Of a stretch of DNA of 64,000 nt, positions 1 through 11,300 are shown piece by piece. A program made the translations under genes and the position numbers. The notes under the pieces were generated by a model. It made no database searches. It saw nothing but the letters and a program-made list of their open reading frames with translations, and had not been told where the DNA came from. The first letter of the stretch is position 1; each line of letters begins with the position of its first letter. Source of the stretch: Paenibacillus dendritiformis (GTDB taxonomy: Bacteria; Bacillota; Bacilli; Paenibacillales; Paenibacillaceae); the NCBI RefSeq assembly GCF_945605565.1, contig NZ_OX216966.1, positions 2,968,001 to 3,032,000 on the forward strand. Reading direction: 5' to 3'.

Positions 1-933
1 GTTGTTGAGATTATCAAAACGATTGACAGCCGGGGAATATTGCAGTCTGTTGCGAGCAAAAACGAGCATCAATCGGCCATGGACAAACTGGAAGAGTTCG
101 GGCTCCAGGAATATTTCATTCATCCTCAAATCAACTGGAACGCGAAGTCCTCTTCCATCGCGGCGATTGCCAAATCGATTAATATCGGGATAGACACGAT
201 CGCATTTATTGACGATCAACCCTTTGAAAGAGAAGAAGTCCAGTTTGTTCATCCTGACGTCCTCTGTATCGATGCCTCAGATTTACCAGTACTCCTGAGT
301 ATGCCGGAAATGAATCCGAATTTTATTACGCAAGACTCCCAAAATCGAAGAAAAATGTATTTATGCGATATCAACCGCAATCGTGCCGAGGAAAGCTTCA
401 CAGGTACGCATGAAGAGTTCTTGGCGTCGCTGAATATGAAATTCACGATATCCAGGGTAGGTGAAGGGGACTTACAGCGTGCCGAGGAATTAACGGTAAG
501 AACCCACCAGTTGAATACAACCGGTTACACCTATTCCTATGAAGAAATCGATAAGTTAAGAAAATCGGATACCTCCCTGCTGTTAATTTCAGATTTGGAA
601 GATAAATATGGAACCTACGGAAAGATCGGGCTTGCCATTGTCGACCTGGGGCAAGAGGTATGGACAATCAAGCTCCTTCTCATGTCTTGCCGCGTCATGT
701 CGCGCGGCGTCGGGACCGTGATGATCAACCACATTATGAACCTGGCCAAAAAGGCCAATGTGACGCTGCGCGCCGATTTTGTATCCACGGATAAAAATCG
801 GACAATGTATGTGACGTATAAATTTGCCGGCTTTCAGGAGGTTCATGAGGAAGGAGATTTCATCATCTTCGAAAATGATCTGTCCGCGATACAGCCGCTG
901 CCGGATTATATCAAGCTAGTCGTAAATGATTAA
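1..933 (+). CDS. FkbH-like HAD-family glyceryl transferase, 5' truncated by window edge
   Basis: The frame is open from base 1, so the gene starts upstream; the ATG at 40 is internal. The visible 310 residues align end to end with the intact FkbH homologue at 43765-44829, sharing runs such as INWNAKS, FIDDQPFE, AEELTVRT, TGYTYSYEE and MSCRVMSRGVGTVM. The N-terminal HAD motif (DxDxT), present in the paralogue at residues 17-21, lies outside the window. FkbH-type proteins take the glyceryl group of 1,3-bisphosphoglycerate, dephosphorylate it and load it on an acyl carrier protein, giving a starter unit or a precursor of hydroxy- or methoxymalonyl-ACP. The C-terminal half is GNAT-like. It sits 37 bp before a trans-acyltransferase, so it belongs to the PKS cluster here. 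Whether it supplies a starter or an extender cannot be told, because the upstream partners are not visible. Confidence 0.85.
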   Translation, partial: VVEIIKTIDSRGILQSVASKNEHQSAMDKLEEFGLQEYFIHPQINWNAKSSSIAAIAKSINIGIDTIAFIDDQPFEREEVQFVHPDVLCIDASDLPVLLSMPEMNPNFITQDSQNRRKMYLCDINRNRAEESFTGTHEEFLASLNMKFTISRVGEGDLQRAEELTVRTHQLNTTGYTYSYEEIDKLRKSDTSLLLISDLEDKYGTYGKIGLAIVDLGQEVWTIKLLLMSCRVMSRGVGTVMINHIMNLAKKANVTLRADFVSTDKNRTMYVTYKFAGFQEVHEEGDFIIFENDLSAIQPLPDYIKLVVND

Positions 934-970
934 GGACATTCCTTATAGTACAAGGAGGCATGAGTCGAAA

Positions 971-2224
971 ATGGAGAAATTCGCTTTTCTTTTTCCGGGG
1001 CAAGGCACTCAGTTTTTGCAGATGGGAAAAGCATTTTATGATCATTATCCGATAGCCAGGCAGACCTTTGAGGAAGCAAGCGATGTCTCAGGCCTGGATT
1101 TGGCTAACCTCTGCTTCAGTGGGACCGTAAGCAGCCTTAATGAATTTTCAAATATGCAGCTTGCCATTCTGACTACGGAGATTGCGATATTCAGGGCGTA
1201 TATGAACGACTATGGCGTGTACCCTCAATTTGCCGTTGGCCATAGTATTGGAGAATATGCCGCGTTGGTGAGTGCAGGCGCGATGACCTTCGCGGATGCG
1301 ATCACCATCATGATGAAACGGGGAGAGCTGGTAAGCAGGATCATACAAAAGAATATGGGGCATATGGCAATCATTGAACAAGCCAGCTCGCAAATGATAG
1401 AAGATTGCATTAAGGCATCCCATGCACAGGATAGCGTTTATATTTCATGCTTTAATTCCGAGAGCCAATATGCAATCAGCGGATGGAACGACAAGCTTGA
1501 AGCGGTTGAGCAGCTGTTGCTGGATAAGGAGGCCATTGTGTCTCCGCTATTTCATAGTCCGCCCATTCACTCTCCTGCAATGAATGAGATTTGCATGGAA
1601 TATTTGGATTTTATGAATGGGTTTGAATTTTATCCATTCCGTTTTCCTGTCATTTCGAATTATTCCGGAGCTCCTTTCTCCGATCCGGCTCAAATAGCAA
1701 AAACGCTAACTTACCATTTAATCAGTCCCGTGTTATTTACATCGGCTAGTAACCTGTTTCATAAATATGGCGTTACGGCGACGATTGAAATGAGTCCGAA
1801 GTTATTATTGTCTGAATTTATTAAGGAAGATCAACCGAATATCAAAACGTATTGCTATGGCTTGATAAATGACAAGCAAAAGCTGGATGAGTTGTTCCAA
1901 TCCGATCCGAATTTTGTCAAGGATATGCCCAATTTTGCGGGAAGATGCCTGAGCATACTCGTGTCCACCGAGAACAAAAACCAGAACCAAAACGAATATA
2001 AAGAAGTTGTTAAAATCTATGAAAAAATTAAAGAAAAATATAATGAGCAACAAAAGAATCATGCGGGAACGGCAGCCGACCCGCATGCGGAAATGCTCGA
2101 TATGCTGATTGCCGCACTTCGAATGAAAAGGCTTGAGCCGAAACAATTGAAAAACTGCGTAAAAACGTTATTGGATGAAACCAATTCTTTCTACCGGTTT
2201 GCAACCGTATATAACGCCTTATAA
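971..2224 (+). CDS. Free-standing malonyl-CoA:ACP acyltransferase (trans-AT) with C-terminal extension
   Basis: A 417-residue FabD-type acyltransferase, expected to load malonyl units onto the carrier domains of the AT-less PKS downstream. The N-terminus carries the FPGQGTQ motif and the nucleophile elbow GHSIGEY (Ser92). A His in the PIHSPAM stretch fits the second catalytic position. The ATG at 971 is preferred over the upstream ATG at 926 because AAGGAGG (952-958) precedes it by 12 nt and the family's conserved start (EKFAFLFPGQG) follows at once. About 110-120 residues beyond the normal FabD end form a charged, Asn/Gln/Lys-rich, helical-looking tail not present in the second AT at 15354. 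The tail's role is unknown; docking to the PKS is one possibility. Confidence 0.88.
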   Translation: MEKFAFLFPGQGTQFLQMGKAFYDHYPIARQTFEEASDVSGLDLANLCFSGTVSSLNEFSNMQLAILTTEIAIFRAYMNDYGVYPQFAVGHSIGEYAALVSAGAMTFADAITIMMKRGELVSRIIQKNMGHMAIIEQASSQMIEDCIKASHAQDSVYISCFNSESQYAISGWNDKLEAVEQLLLDKEAIVSPLFHSPPIHSPAMNEICMEYLDFMNGFEFYPFRFPVISNYSGAPFSDPAQIAKTLTYHLISPVLFTSASNLFHKYGVTATIEMSPKLLLSEFIKEDQPNIKTYCYGLINDKQKLDELFQSDPNFVKDMPNFAGRCLSILVSTENKNQNQNEYKEVVKIYEKIKEKYNEQQKNHAGTAADPHAEMLDMLIAALRMKRLEPKQLKNCVKTLLDETNSFYRFATVYNAL

Positions 2225-2314
2225 ACAACGAAGATCATGAATGCGGCGTTAAGAAAGTACAGGTAAGCATGCGAGTTATGTTCACGATAACTTTGAGGAA
2301 AGTGGGGTAACGCG

Positions 2315-5300
2315 ATGAATCCTATCGATCGTTCACCTTATAAAGACGATGACATAGCCGTTATCGGCATAGGGCTGCAAATCGCCGGTACGGACAACTT
2401 GGAGGAGTTTTGGGGAATATTCGAAAATAATATCGACTGCATCAGAGATCTGCCGCAATGCCGCCAAGACGACATGGAAGATCTTGCTCAACTCTATTCG
2501 CTTATGATGCCGAACCCGAATGGCCGCATTTCCTATAATAAAGCCGGATATTTGGATCGGATCGACGAATTCGATTACGAGTTTTTCAAAATCTCACCGA
2601 TTGAGGCGCAGGTGATGGATCCGATCCAGCGGATCCTGCTGCAAACGATTTTTCATGCATTCGATGATGCGGGATACACTCCGGACATGCTTAATGGGAC
2701 AAAAACCGGCATTTTCATTGGTTACACGCCAGGCTCGATGAAAGATAATTATTCTACGAATATTTTTCATAACAATCCCGAGTTAATTAAATACTCCAAT
2801 GTTGGCAATATGCCTTGCATGGTGCCTTCGCGCGCTTCGTACATATTGAACTTGAAGGGGCCGACGATGATTATCGATTCGGCATGCTCTTCCTCGCTTG
2901 TGGCCATTCATGATGCCTGTGTGAGCATTCAAAATGGAACTTGTACGATGGCGATTGCCGGCGGCATTCGGCTGCATTCTTTTCCTATCGCGTATGATGA
3001 TATGAATGTAGGCTTCGAAACGGATGATAATAAAACGAGGACCTTCGATAACGCAGCCAGCGGAGCGGCCATCGGAGAAGGATCCGCCGTTGTCTTGTTA
3101 AAACCGTTGAAAGCGGCAGAAAAAGATAAGGATCATATTTATGCGGTCATCAAGGGGACGGCCATTAATAATGATGGCGCATCCGCAAGTATTACGGCAC
3201 CCAATCCTGCCGCACAAGCCAGTGTCATACTGGACGCCTTGGAATCATCCGGCGTATCCGTTGAAGAGATCGATTATATTGAGACCCATGGGACAGCGAC
3301 CGCGCTCGGCGATCCGATTGAATTTAGAGGTCTAACCAGCGCATTTGAAAAATTTACCGATAAAAAGCAATTCTGCGGACTTAGCTCATCGAAAAGCAAT
3401 ATTGGACATCTATATGAAGCGGCTGGGGTGGCTTCCTTTATCAAAGCGCTTGCGGCGATCAAGCATAAAAAAATACCGGGAGCAAGTCACTTCAATATAC
3501 CGAATTTAAAAATCGATTTTTGTGATTCTCCTTTCTATATCAGCAACACGACCCGGGAATGGAAAAAGGATGGATTGCGAGTTTGCGGCATAAGCGCTTT
3601 CGGTATCAGCGGGACGAACTGTCATGTCATTGTGCAAGAATACAATAATCAATATGAGCCTGTGCAAGCGCCGGAAATCAACCTGCTTGGCTTATCGGCC
3701 AAGTCATTAGAAAGCATGGTTTCATTAGTTCATCACTATAAAGACTATCTCGATAAAAATGAAGTGGACGTGAACCTCTTTGCCGGCAATGCCAATCTGT
3801 ACCGAGCTCATTATGCCAAAAGAGCAGCCATTGTTTTTTCGAGCCGCGATCATTTACTTGCTATTTTCAACCGCTTAGCCACGACCGACCCAAGTGAATG
3901 GACGACTATCGATGGCGTTTACTATGTAGACCAGCCCAATGAGTCAAAAGAAATTGATTATACTGAAATTCGCTCCGCGTTACAACGCTGCAACACCAGC
4001 TTGATGAATAAGGCAACCGGCAATCTGCATGCCGATTTCGGCTATTTGGCAACCATGTACAGTTATGGCGCCAAAGTGGATTGGCGCGCCCTCTACAAAG
4101 GGATGAAACCGAAGCATATTCCAATCCCTTATTATCCCTTCAAACCAACTCGGTGTTGGCTGCCTAAAAAAGAGAAAAAAAGAAGCTGGACCGAGCTGGC
4201 AAGCCGTTTGAATCCTGCGAAAAAAGAGGAGGAATCTGTTCCCGTTTCGTCTGATTTGTTCTATAAAAGGGTATTTGTCGAAGCCGATTCCATCGTCAAA
4301 AACCATGACTTGGGAAGATGCTTGGTCATACACCGGCAAGAGGATCCGATTGAAGCTTTACGCGAAAGTTTAAACCAACGATTTTTTGCTGTTGAAACGA
4401 TGGGCATCGATATAGACGAATCGAAAAGAACGGGTTTTGAAAAATATTTCAACCAGTTATTCGGCGAGATCCCGTACAAGGACATTTCCCATATTGTGAT
4501 CGCCGATTTGCATGGACAAAAAGAGAGCTGGTCGGCTGAGCAATTGCTCGATAGCCAAAAAGTACAATTGCTGAGTGTGGCAAGCCTTTATCGTGAATTT
4601 GCGAATTACGAGAATCGCTTGAAAGTTACGCCTCTTCTGAACCATTGCTTCCAAGTGACCGGGGACGAAGCGGATGTAAACCCAAATAGCTCCTCTCTGT
4701 TTGGGCTATGCAAGTCCTTGAACCGCATGTTCAAAAATATGACTTCCTGCTGCATCGACATGGATAATAAAACCGATTGGGCCAAGATCGCCGATGAGAT
4801 TTGTGGCATTTCCAATAAGGATAGTGTCGCTTACCGGGACAATAAACGCTATTATGAGGGTCTGTACGAAGCGGAAATGGAGACGGACAACCAACGGATC
4901 GTCATTCAAGATGGCGGGGTGTATTTCATAAGCGGCGGCTTAGGCGGGATAGGCTTTGAAACGGCGATGGAAATGGCGCAGCGCGCAAAAGATGTGTCCC
5001 TGATCCTTGTCGGGCGTACCCGCCTGCCTGAGCAATCGGAATGGGAAACGATACTGCGAGCGAACCCGGAAAGTGACGTGGCCGAAAAGATCGGGCGTCT
5101 CCGCATGCTCCAGGCGAAATCAAAACATGTTGAGTATCATTCGGTCGATATTGCCGATGCGAATGCTTTGCAATTCGTGCTTCAATACGTCAAGACGAAG
5201 TATGGGAGGATGAACGGTGTCATCCACGGCGCTGGAATCAGTGGAGGCATTACATTCGATCAGCTCAATGAAGACCATATCACGAACATACTGAAGCCCA

Positions 5301-8300
5301 AAGTGATCGGAACTTATATGCTGGATCATTTCACAAGGGATCAGAACCTGGATTTCTTTGTTATGTTCTCAAGTATTTCAACCATTTTTAGCAGTGCCGA
5401 TCTGCCGGGTTATATTGCAGGCAATATCTATTTGGACAGCTATAGCCATTACCGCAGCAGAGCAACCGGAAGCAAAAGTATTACAGTCAACTGGGCCACA
5501 TGGTCTGAAATTGGCATGGCGGTAAAATCGAAGTTTACCATTGACACCCTATTTCAGACGATCAAGACGAAGGAGGCAATCCAGGCCTTATTTTCCGTGC
5601 TGCAGCAGGATAGCAACTCTGTCGTCGTGGCGCGATTAAATCTCAAAGATAAAATTTCGATGCTGTTAAAGACGTATCCAATGCAGTTATCCCCTAGAAT
5701 TGTGGAAGCTCTGAACGAAAATGCAGATGCCGGCCACGATCGCAAAAGCTCAAGTCATGCCAACAATCATGAACAGTATGGGAATGTGGAAGACACGCTC
5801 ATCAAAGTATGCTGCAAAAATCTCGGCTATGATGAGATGAATGTCCATCATAATTTCTTTGAGCTGGGTGCCAATTCGATTTTATTGTCCATTATTTATA
5901 AGGATCTGAATGAGGTGTTTCCTGGGGTATTGCAGGTCACCGATCTTTTCTCCTACCCGACGATCAGTTTGTTGGCAGAGCATATAAGCAATCAAATGGC
6001 TTCACCCATCCATCCATCCTGTCCGGAGCCGGAAGCCCAAGCTGCTTCACTCCCAAGCCAGGACACGATTACTGTTGCACCGATAACGGTCGAAGCTGCC
6101 TCTTCTGAAGCGAATATATCCGAGTCCGCTGCACCGGGCGCTGACATTAAGCCGCTGGAAGCCGGAACGATGGAGCAGGATGACGACAGTGTCGCCATTA
6201 TCGGTGTCGGACTGGATCTTCCGGCCGGTAACGATTTGCGCAGTTATTGGGAGGTTCTTATTAATGGCATCAACGTAGTAAGGGATATACCGCCGGAGAG
6301 ATCGGTTGATATTACGAAGCATCTGCGGGCGCGCAGCTTCAGTGAAGAACAAATCAAGTTTCGAAAATGCGGATACCTCGATGAAGTGAACAAATTCGAT
6401 CATGCTTTTTTCGGTATCTCTCCGCGCGATGCGGCCTTGCTTGATCCGGTCATGCGTCTCTTTTTACAATGCTGCTCCAATGCGATCGATGATGCCGGCT
6501 ATGGCGCAGATGGCGTGAAGGGCACGAATACGGGCGTATTTCTTGGGTATACGGCCAATATTGGCAATGCGTATAATCGGCTTTTATATGAAATGGATCC
6601 GAAGCTGTTCAATGATGCTTTGCCGATCGGGCAAGTGAGCATGACCGCCAGCAGAGCCGCGTACGTGTTCGATCTTAAGGGACCTAGCATGGTCATCGAC
6701 ACGGCTTGTTCGTCCTCCCTGGTTGCCTTGCACATGGCGTGCGAGCAGATTCGATTCGGCAAATGTCAAATGGCGTTAGCTGGAGGAGCATCCATTATGG
6801 CCATTCCTCTAGCGGATGGAACCGGAATCGGTTTTGAATCCCCGGAAGAAAAAACAAGAGCCTTTGCTGATCATGCCAGCGGTTCGGCCATTGCCGAGGG
6901 AGTCGGGGTTGTTCTGCTCAAATCACTGAAGCAGGCGCAAAAGGATGGGGACTCCATCTATGCCGTGATTAAAGGAAGTGCGATTAATCAGGATGGAAGT
7001 TCGTTCGGCATTGCCGCTCCGAACTACTTGGCGCAATCGGAAGCCATCCAAAAAGCCTGGGACAATGCGGGCGTGACGGCTCACGATATTAGTTATATCG
7101 AAGCGCATGGCACGGGCACACAGCTAGGCGATCCGATAGAGATCAGGGGAATTCATAACGCATTCGAGGCATTTACCGACCACAAACAAATATGCGGCAT
7201 CGGATCGGTGAAAACCAATCTAGGCCATGCGAACGAAGCGGCGGGGATGTGCGGCTTATTCAAATGCATACTCTCGCTGCAGCATAAGCTCATCCCGCCT
7301 ACACTGCATTTTCAGGCGCCGAACCAAAATATCGACTTTATCCATTCTCCTTTATATATTGTAGACAAAGCTACCCCGCTTCAGGCAAAAGGAGAAAAGG
7401 CGATTATCGGGATAAGCGGATTTGGAATGAGCGGAACGAACGCGCACATTATTTTGGAAGAGGCGCCCAAGGCGGCGACTCTCGCGAAAACGAGCCGTAA
7501 GCATCCGTTCATCTTTACGGTATCGGCCAGAACGGAAAAAGCCGTATTTCAATTAGTCCGTCGCTATCGAGCTTATTTGCTTGAAAACACGAACGTCGAT
7601 CTGATGGATCTCACCTGCACGCTCAATCGGGGAAGAAAGCATTATTCCCATCGATTAGCATTTATCTATCATCATCAACATGAGCTGCTAACCAAGCTAA
7701 CGGAATTGGCCAAGTATGAATCCTTTACGCAAATTGCGAATGACTGGTGCCGCTGCGGCTATTACTCGATTGTTCCTGAGAGCAAGAAAGAGAAATACCC
7801 GCATGAGATCACTTCGAAGGAGCAGCAAAAGTTAAGCGATGACGCGAATGCGTATTGCGCCAAAGCGGATAAACAGAATGGCGCCGAACTGCAGTTCATT
7901 ATCAACTGCTATATTAAAGGCGCAACCGTCAGATGGAGCGCCTTATATAACGAACCGTATCAGAAGCTCCATTTGCCGACTTACCCATATGCAAGAAACC
8001 ATGCCTGGTATCCGATACCGGTCAAAGAAGCACCGATGCCTCAGGAGAAAACGGTATATGACCATTTCTTCCACCATAAACGCTGGGTAGTTCAGGATGA
8101 AGTTACGGTTACCTTGCCGCCAACAGAGGAGACCTGGGTACTGGTTCATTGCGATAGCCATGGCACCCCCCTTCTTGCCCGCCGACTGAGAGAAGAAGGC
8201 GTAAGAGTGATTGAAGTATTTGCGTTGCATGATGGATTTACACAAATCGATCAGGATACGTACCGCATCGGGAACAATGCTGACGATTTTAAGGAATTGT

Positions 8301-11300
8301 TCTTGCAGCTGTCGGATCTCCCAATCCGCAAGATCGTACATGTCGGCGCTTATCGGGATGATGATCCGGGCAGCGTCAATGACATGTATCAGGAATTCGA
8401 ATACGGCTTCTTCAATGTGGTTCATTTGGTCAAAGGATTGGTAAAAGCGCGTCTGGATCAACCTGTTCAGCTCATTCTTGTCGCATGTAATGCGTATCGA
8501 ATCTCGGGAGAAGAACAACGGCTGCTGCCACATCATGCAACGGTGTTAAGTCTCGGCAAAGTGATTGAACAAGAGAATCCGAATATCAGCTGCCGCGCCA
8601 TTGATACGGATAGGGATACCGATGTGGGGCAAATCATTGGCCAACTGTTTGCGGATCATCAGATGTATTTGATTGGCTTGCGCCAAGGCACAAGTTATGT
8701 GGAGGAGTTCGATGAAGCGGAGATTCAACCGGAGACGGCAAACCGGATTGTACATGGAGGAACCTATATTATTACGGGCGGTACTTCCGGAATTGGCATT
8801 CAAAATGCAAAACTGTTCAGCGAACAGGCCAATTGCAATCTTATCCTGTTAAGCAGAAAAGGATTTCCTGATGAATCTTTATGGGAAGCTTATGAGACGA
8901 AGGAAGGTTATAAGGAACAGATTAAAGAGTTCAAACAGATGAAGAAGAACGGTGCTGCGCTGGAATTTATCGCTTGCGATGTTACCAATGCGGATGATGT
9001 GCAGACTATGCTTGAGGCCGTACGTACAAGGTATAAAAAAATTAACGGCATCGTCCATTGTGCCGGCGTCATTGAACCGAGCTTCATGTTGAGAAAGGAA
9101 AAGGAGAGCTACCTGTCTGTCTTTGCGCCAAAAATAACGGGAACCTGGAACTTGGCGAACTTGACGCGTAACGATGATTTGGATTTTATGCTCCTGCACT
9201 CCTCCAATGTGACCGATGCGGGCGAACCAGGGCAAAGCTGTTATATGGCGGCAAACGCATTTTTGGACGCGTACACCGATTACTTGAATGCGCAAGGAAG
9301 ACATACGTATACCGTGAACTGGGTCGCCTGGAAAGAAACGGGCATGGCGCATAAACAGGGCACAAATGTAGATACGGTTACGAAAGCAATCACCAATCGC
9401 GATGCCGTAAATGCGCTGAACCAGCTGCTCCGAAGCAAGCCGCAGCGTGTCGTTATCGGCCAGTTCAATGAACAGGTTGACTTGGTTCCGCTGTTGAAGC
9501 ATAGCCGCAATGCGGTGGCTCCAAGCTTCACGGCGAAAATCTATAAAGAGGCTTATAAAAGGCAAATCGGTGATGCCGCAGCGCCAATCCTTGTCGAGCC
9601 AGCACCTTTACCAATTGTTCAAGAGGCGAGCCAGGCAAGTCCTTCCGGCAAAGAAATCAAATTGACAGGAAAGATGGAAGGGATTTACACCCCTGTCGAA
9701 AAGCAAATCGGAAAAATTTATTGCGACATTCTGGGATATGAAGAAGCTGATATTTACGAAGGCTTTTTTGAAATGGGCGGCGACTCCATCTTGCTTACGG
9801 AGATGCACGACACGATTGATAAGCTCTATCCCAATATCGTCAAAATCGCGGATTTGTTTGAATTTGATTCCATACACAGTCTGTCCGAGTACATCACTCC
9901 GCGAATCCCGCATGATGAAGCTGAGGAAAGCGTTGAAAAGGCAGAGGTGCATAACATAAAACTGAAAGGCAATGTGGAGGGCATTTATACCCCTGTCGAG
10001 GGAAAAATCGGCCAGATTTACGGCGAGATTTTGGGATACGATGAAGTAGATATTTACGAAGGCTTTTTTGAAATGGGCGGCGACTCCATTCTGCTGACGG
10101 AAATGCACGACACGATCAACAAGCTGTATCCGAACATCGTCAAAATCGCGGATCTGTTTGAATTTGATTCGATTCAAAGCCTGTCCGAGTATATTACTTC
10201 GCGAATGGAAAGGATGGAAAGCGCGGAAAAGAACAACGCAAAAGAGGATGCAGATCGGAAGCAAAAAGAACAAACGGACATCGTTTATTATGATATGAGC
10301 TGCCCGCAGGAACGGATTTATTTTGATTACCGGCTCAGCAGTCATAAACATGTCTATAATATAGGCTTTGTCTCTGACAAATCAGGCGATGAATATGAAG
10401 ATCTGGTCGTGAATGTGAACAAATTTGTGGCGCAGTTCGATATGCTAAGAACGACATTTGCAACGGTTAACAATAAATTGGTGCAATGCGTCAACCCAAT
10501 GCAGCCCGTCGAGATTGAACGTGTTCAGGTTGCTTCCACAGACGATATCGACTTTACACCGTATTTACACACGTTCAAGCTTAGCCAATACCCGCTGTTT
10601 CATTTGACGCTATTTGAAGCCCCTGATAAAAAGCTGTTATTCTTTGATATCCACCATATCCTGCTCGATGGCTATTCGACAACGCTCCTGCAGGAACAGA
10701 TGGAGGCCTTCGGGAAGCAGAGCGCCAGTGATAAATCTTTGTGCCCGTACTCCAAGTATGTTGAATTTGAGAAGAACTTTTACGCAACCAAAGAATATGC
10801 CGAAATGGGGGATTACTGGAAAAATCAACTTCATGGCTTTGATTTTACCCATCCTCTCGCACGCAAAGATGCAAATGATACTTCCTTTGGCCATGCTTCC
10901 GCACAAGTAAGTTCTGACTTGGCCGGTGCGTTGCTGGCGTTTGCCAAGTCAAGAAATACGACGATTTTTAATATCTTTCTCAGCGCCTATGCTCTTGCTC
11001 TTCGTATGGTTACAGATCGAAATGATATCTCGATTGTAACGCCTATGCTGAACCGATATGAGCCGGAATTCAAACATTGCATCGGTGTGTTTACGAATGT
11101 AATACCGATTCGAGTCGAGATGAAGCCGCAGCAAACCCTCGACGATCATATTAAAAATGTAACAAATAAAACAATAGGAGGAATTAAAAATCAATTTTAT
11201 CAATATAACCATATCATCAGGGATTTCAAAGGATCCGATGTTCAATTCCATTTCTATATGGACTTTGAAGATAATTCATTGAAGAAGTTCAGAGAGACGG

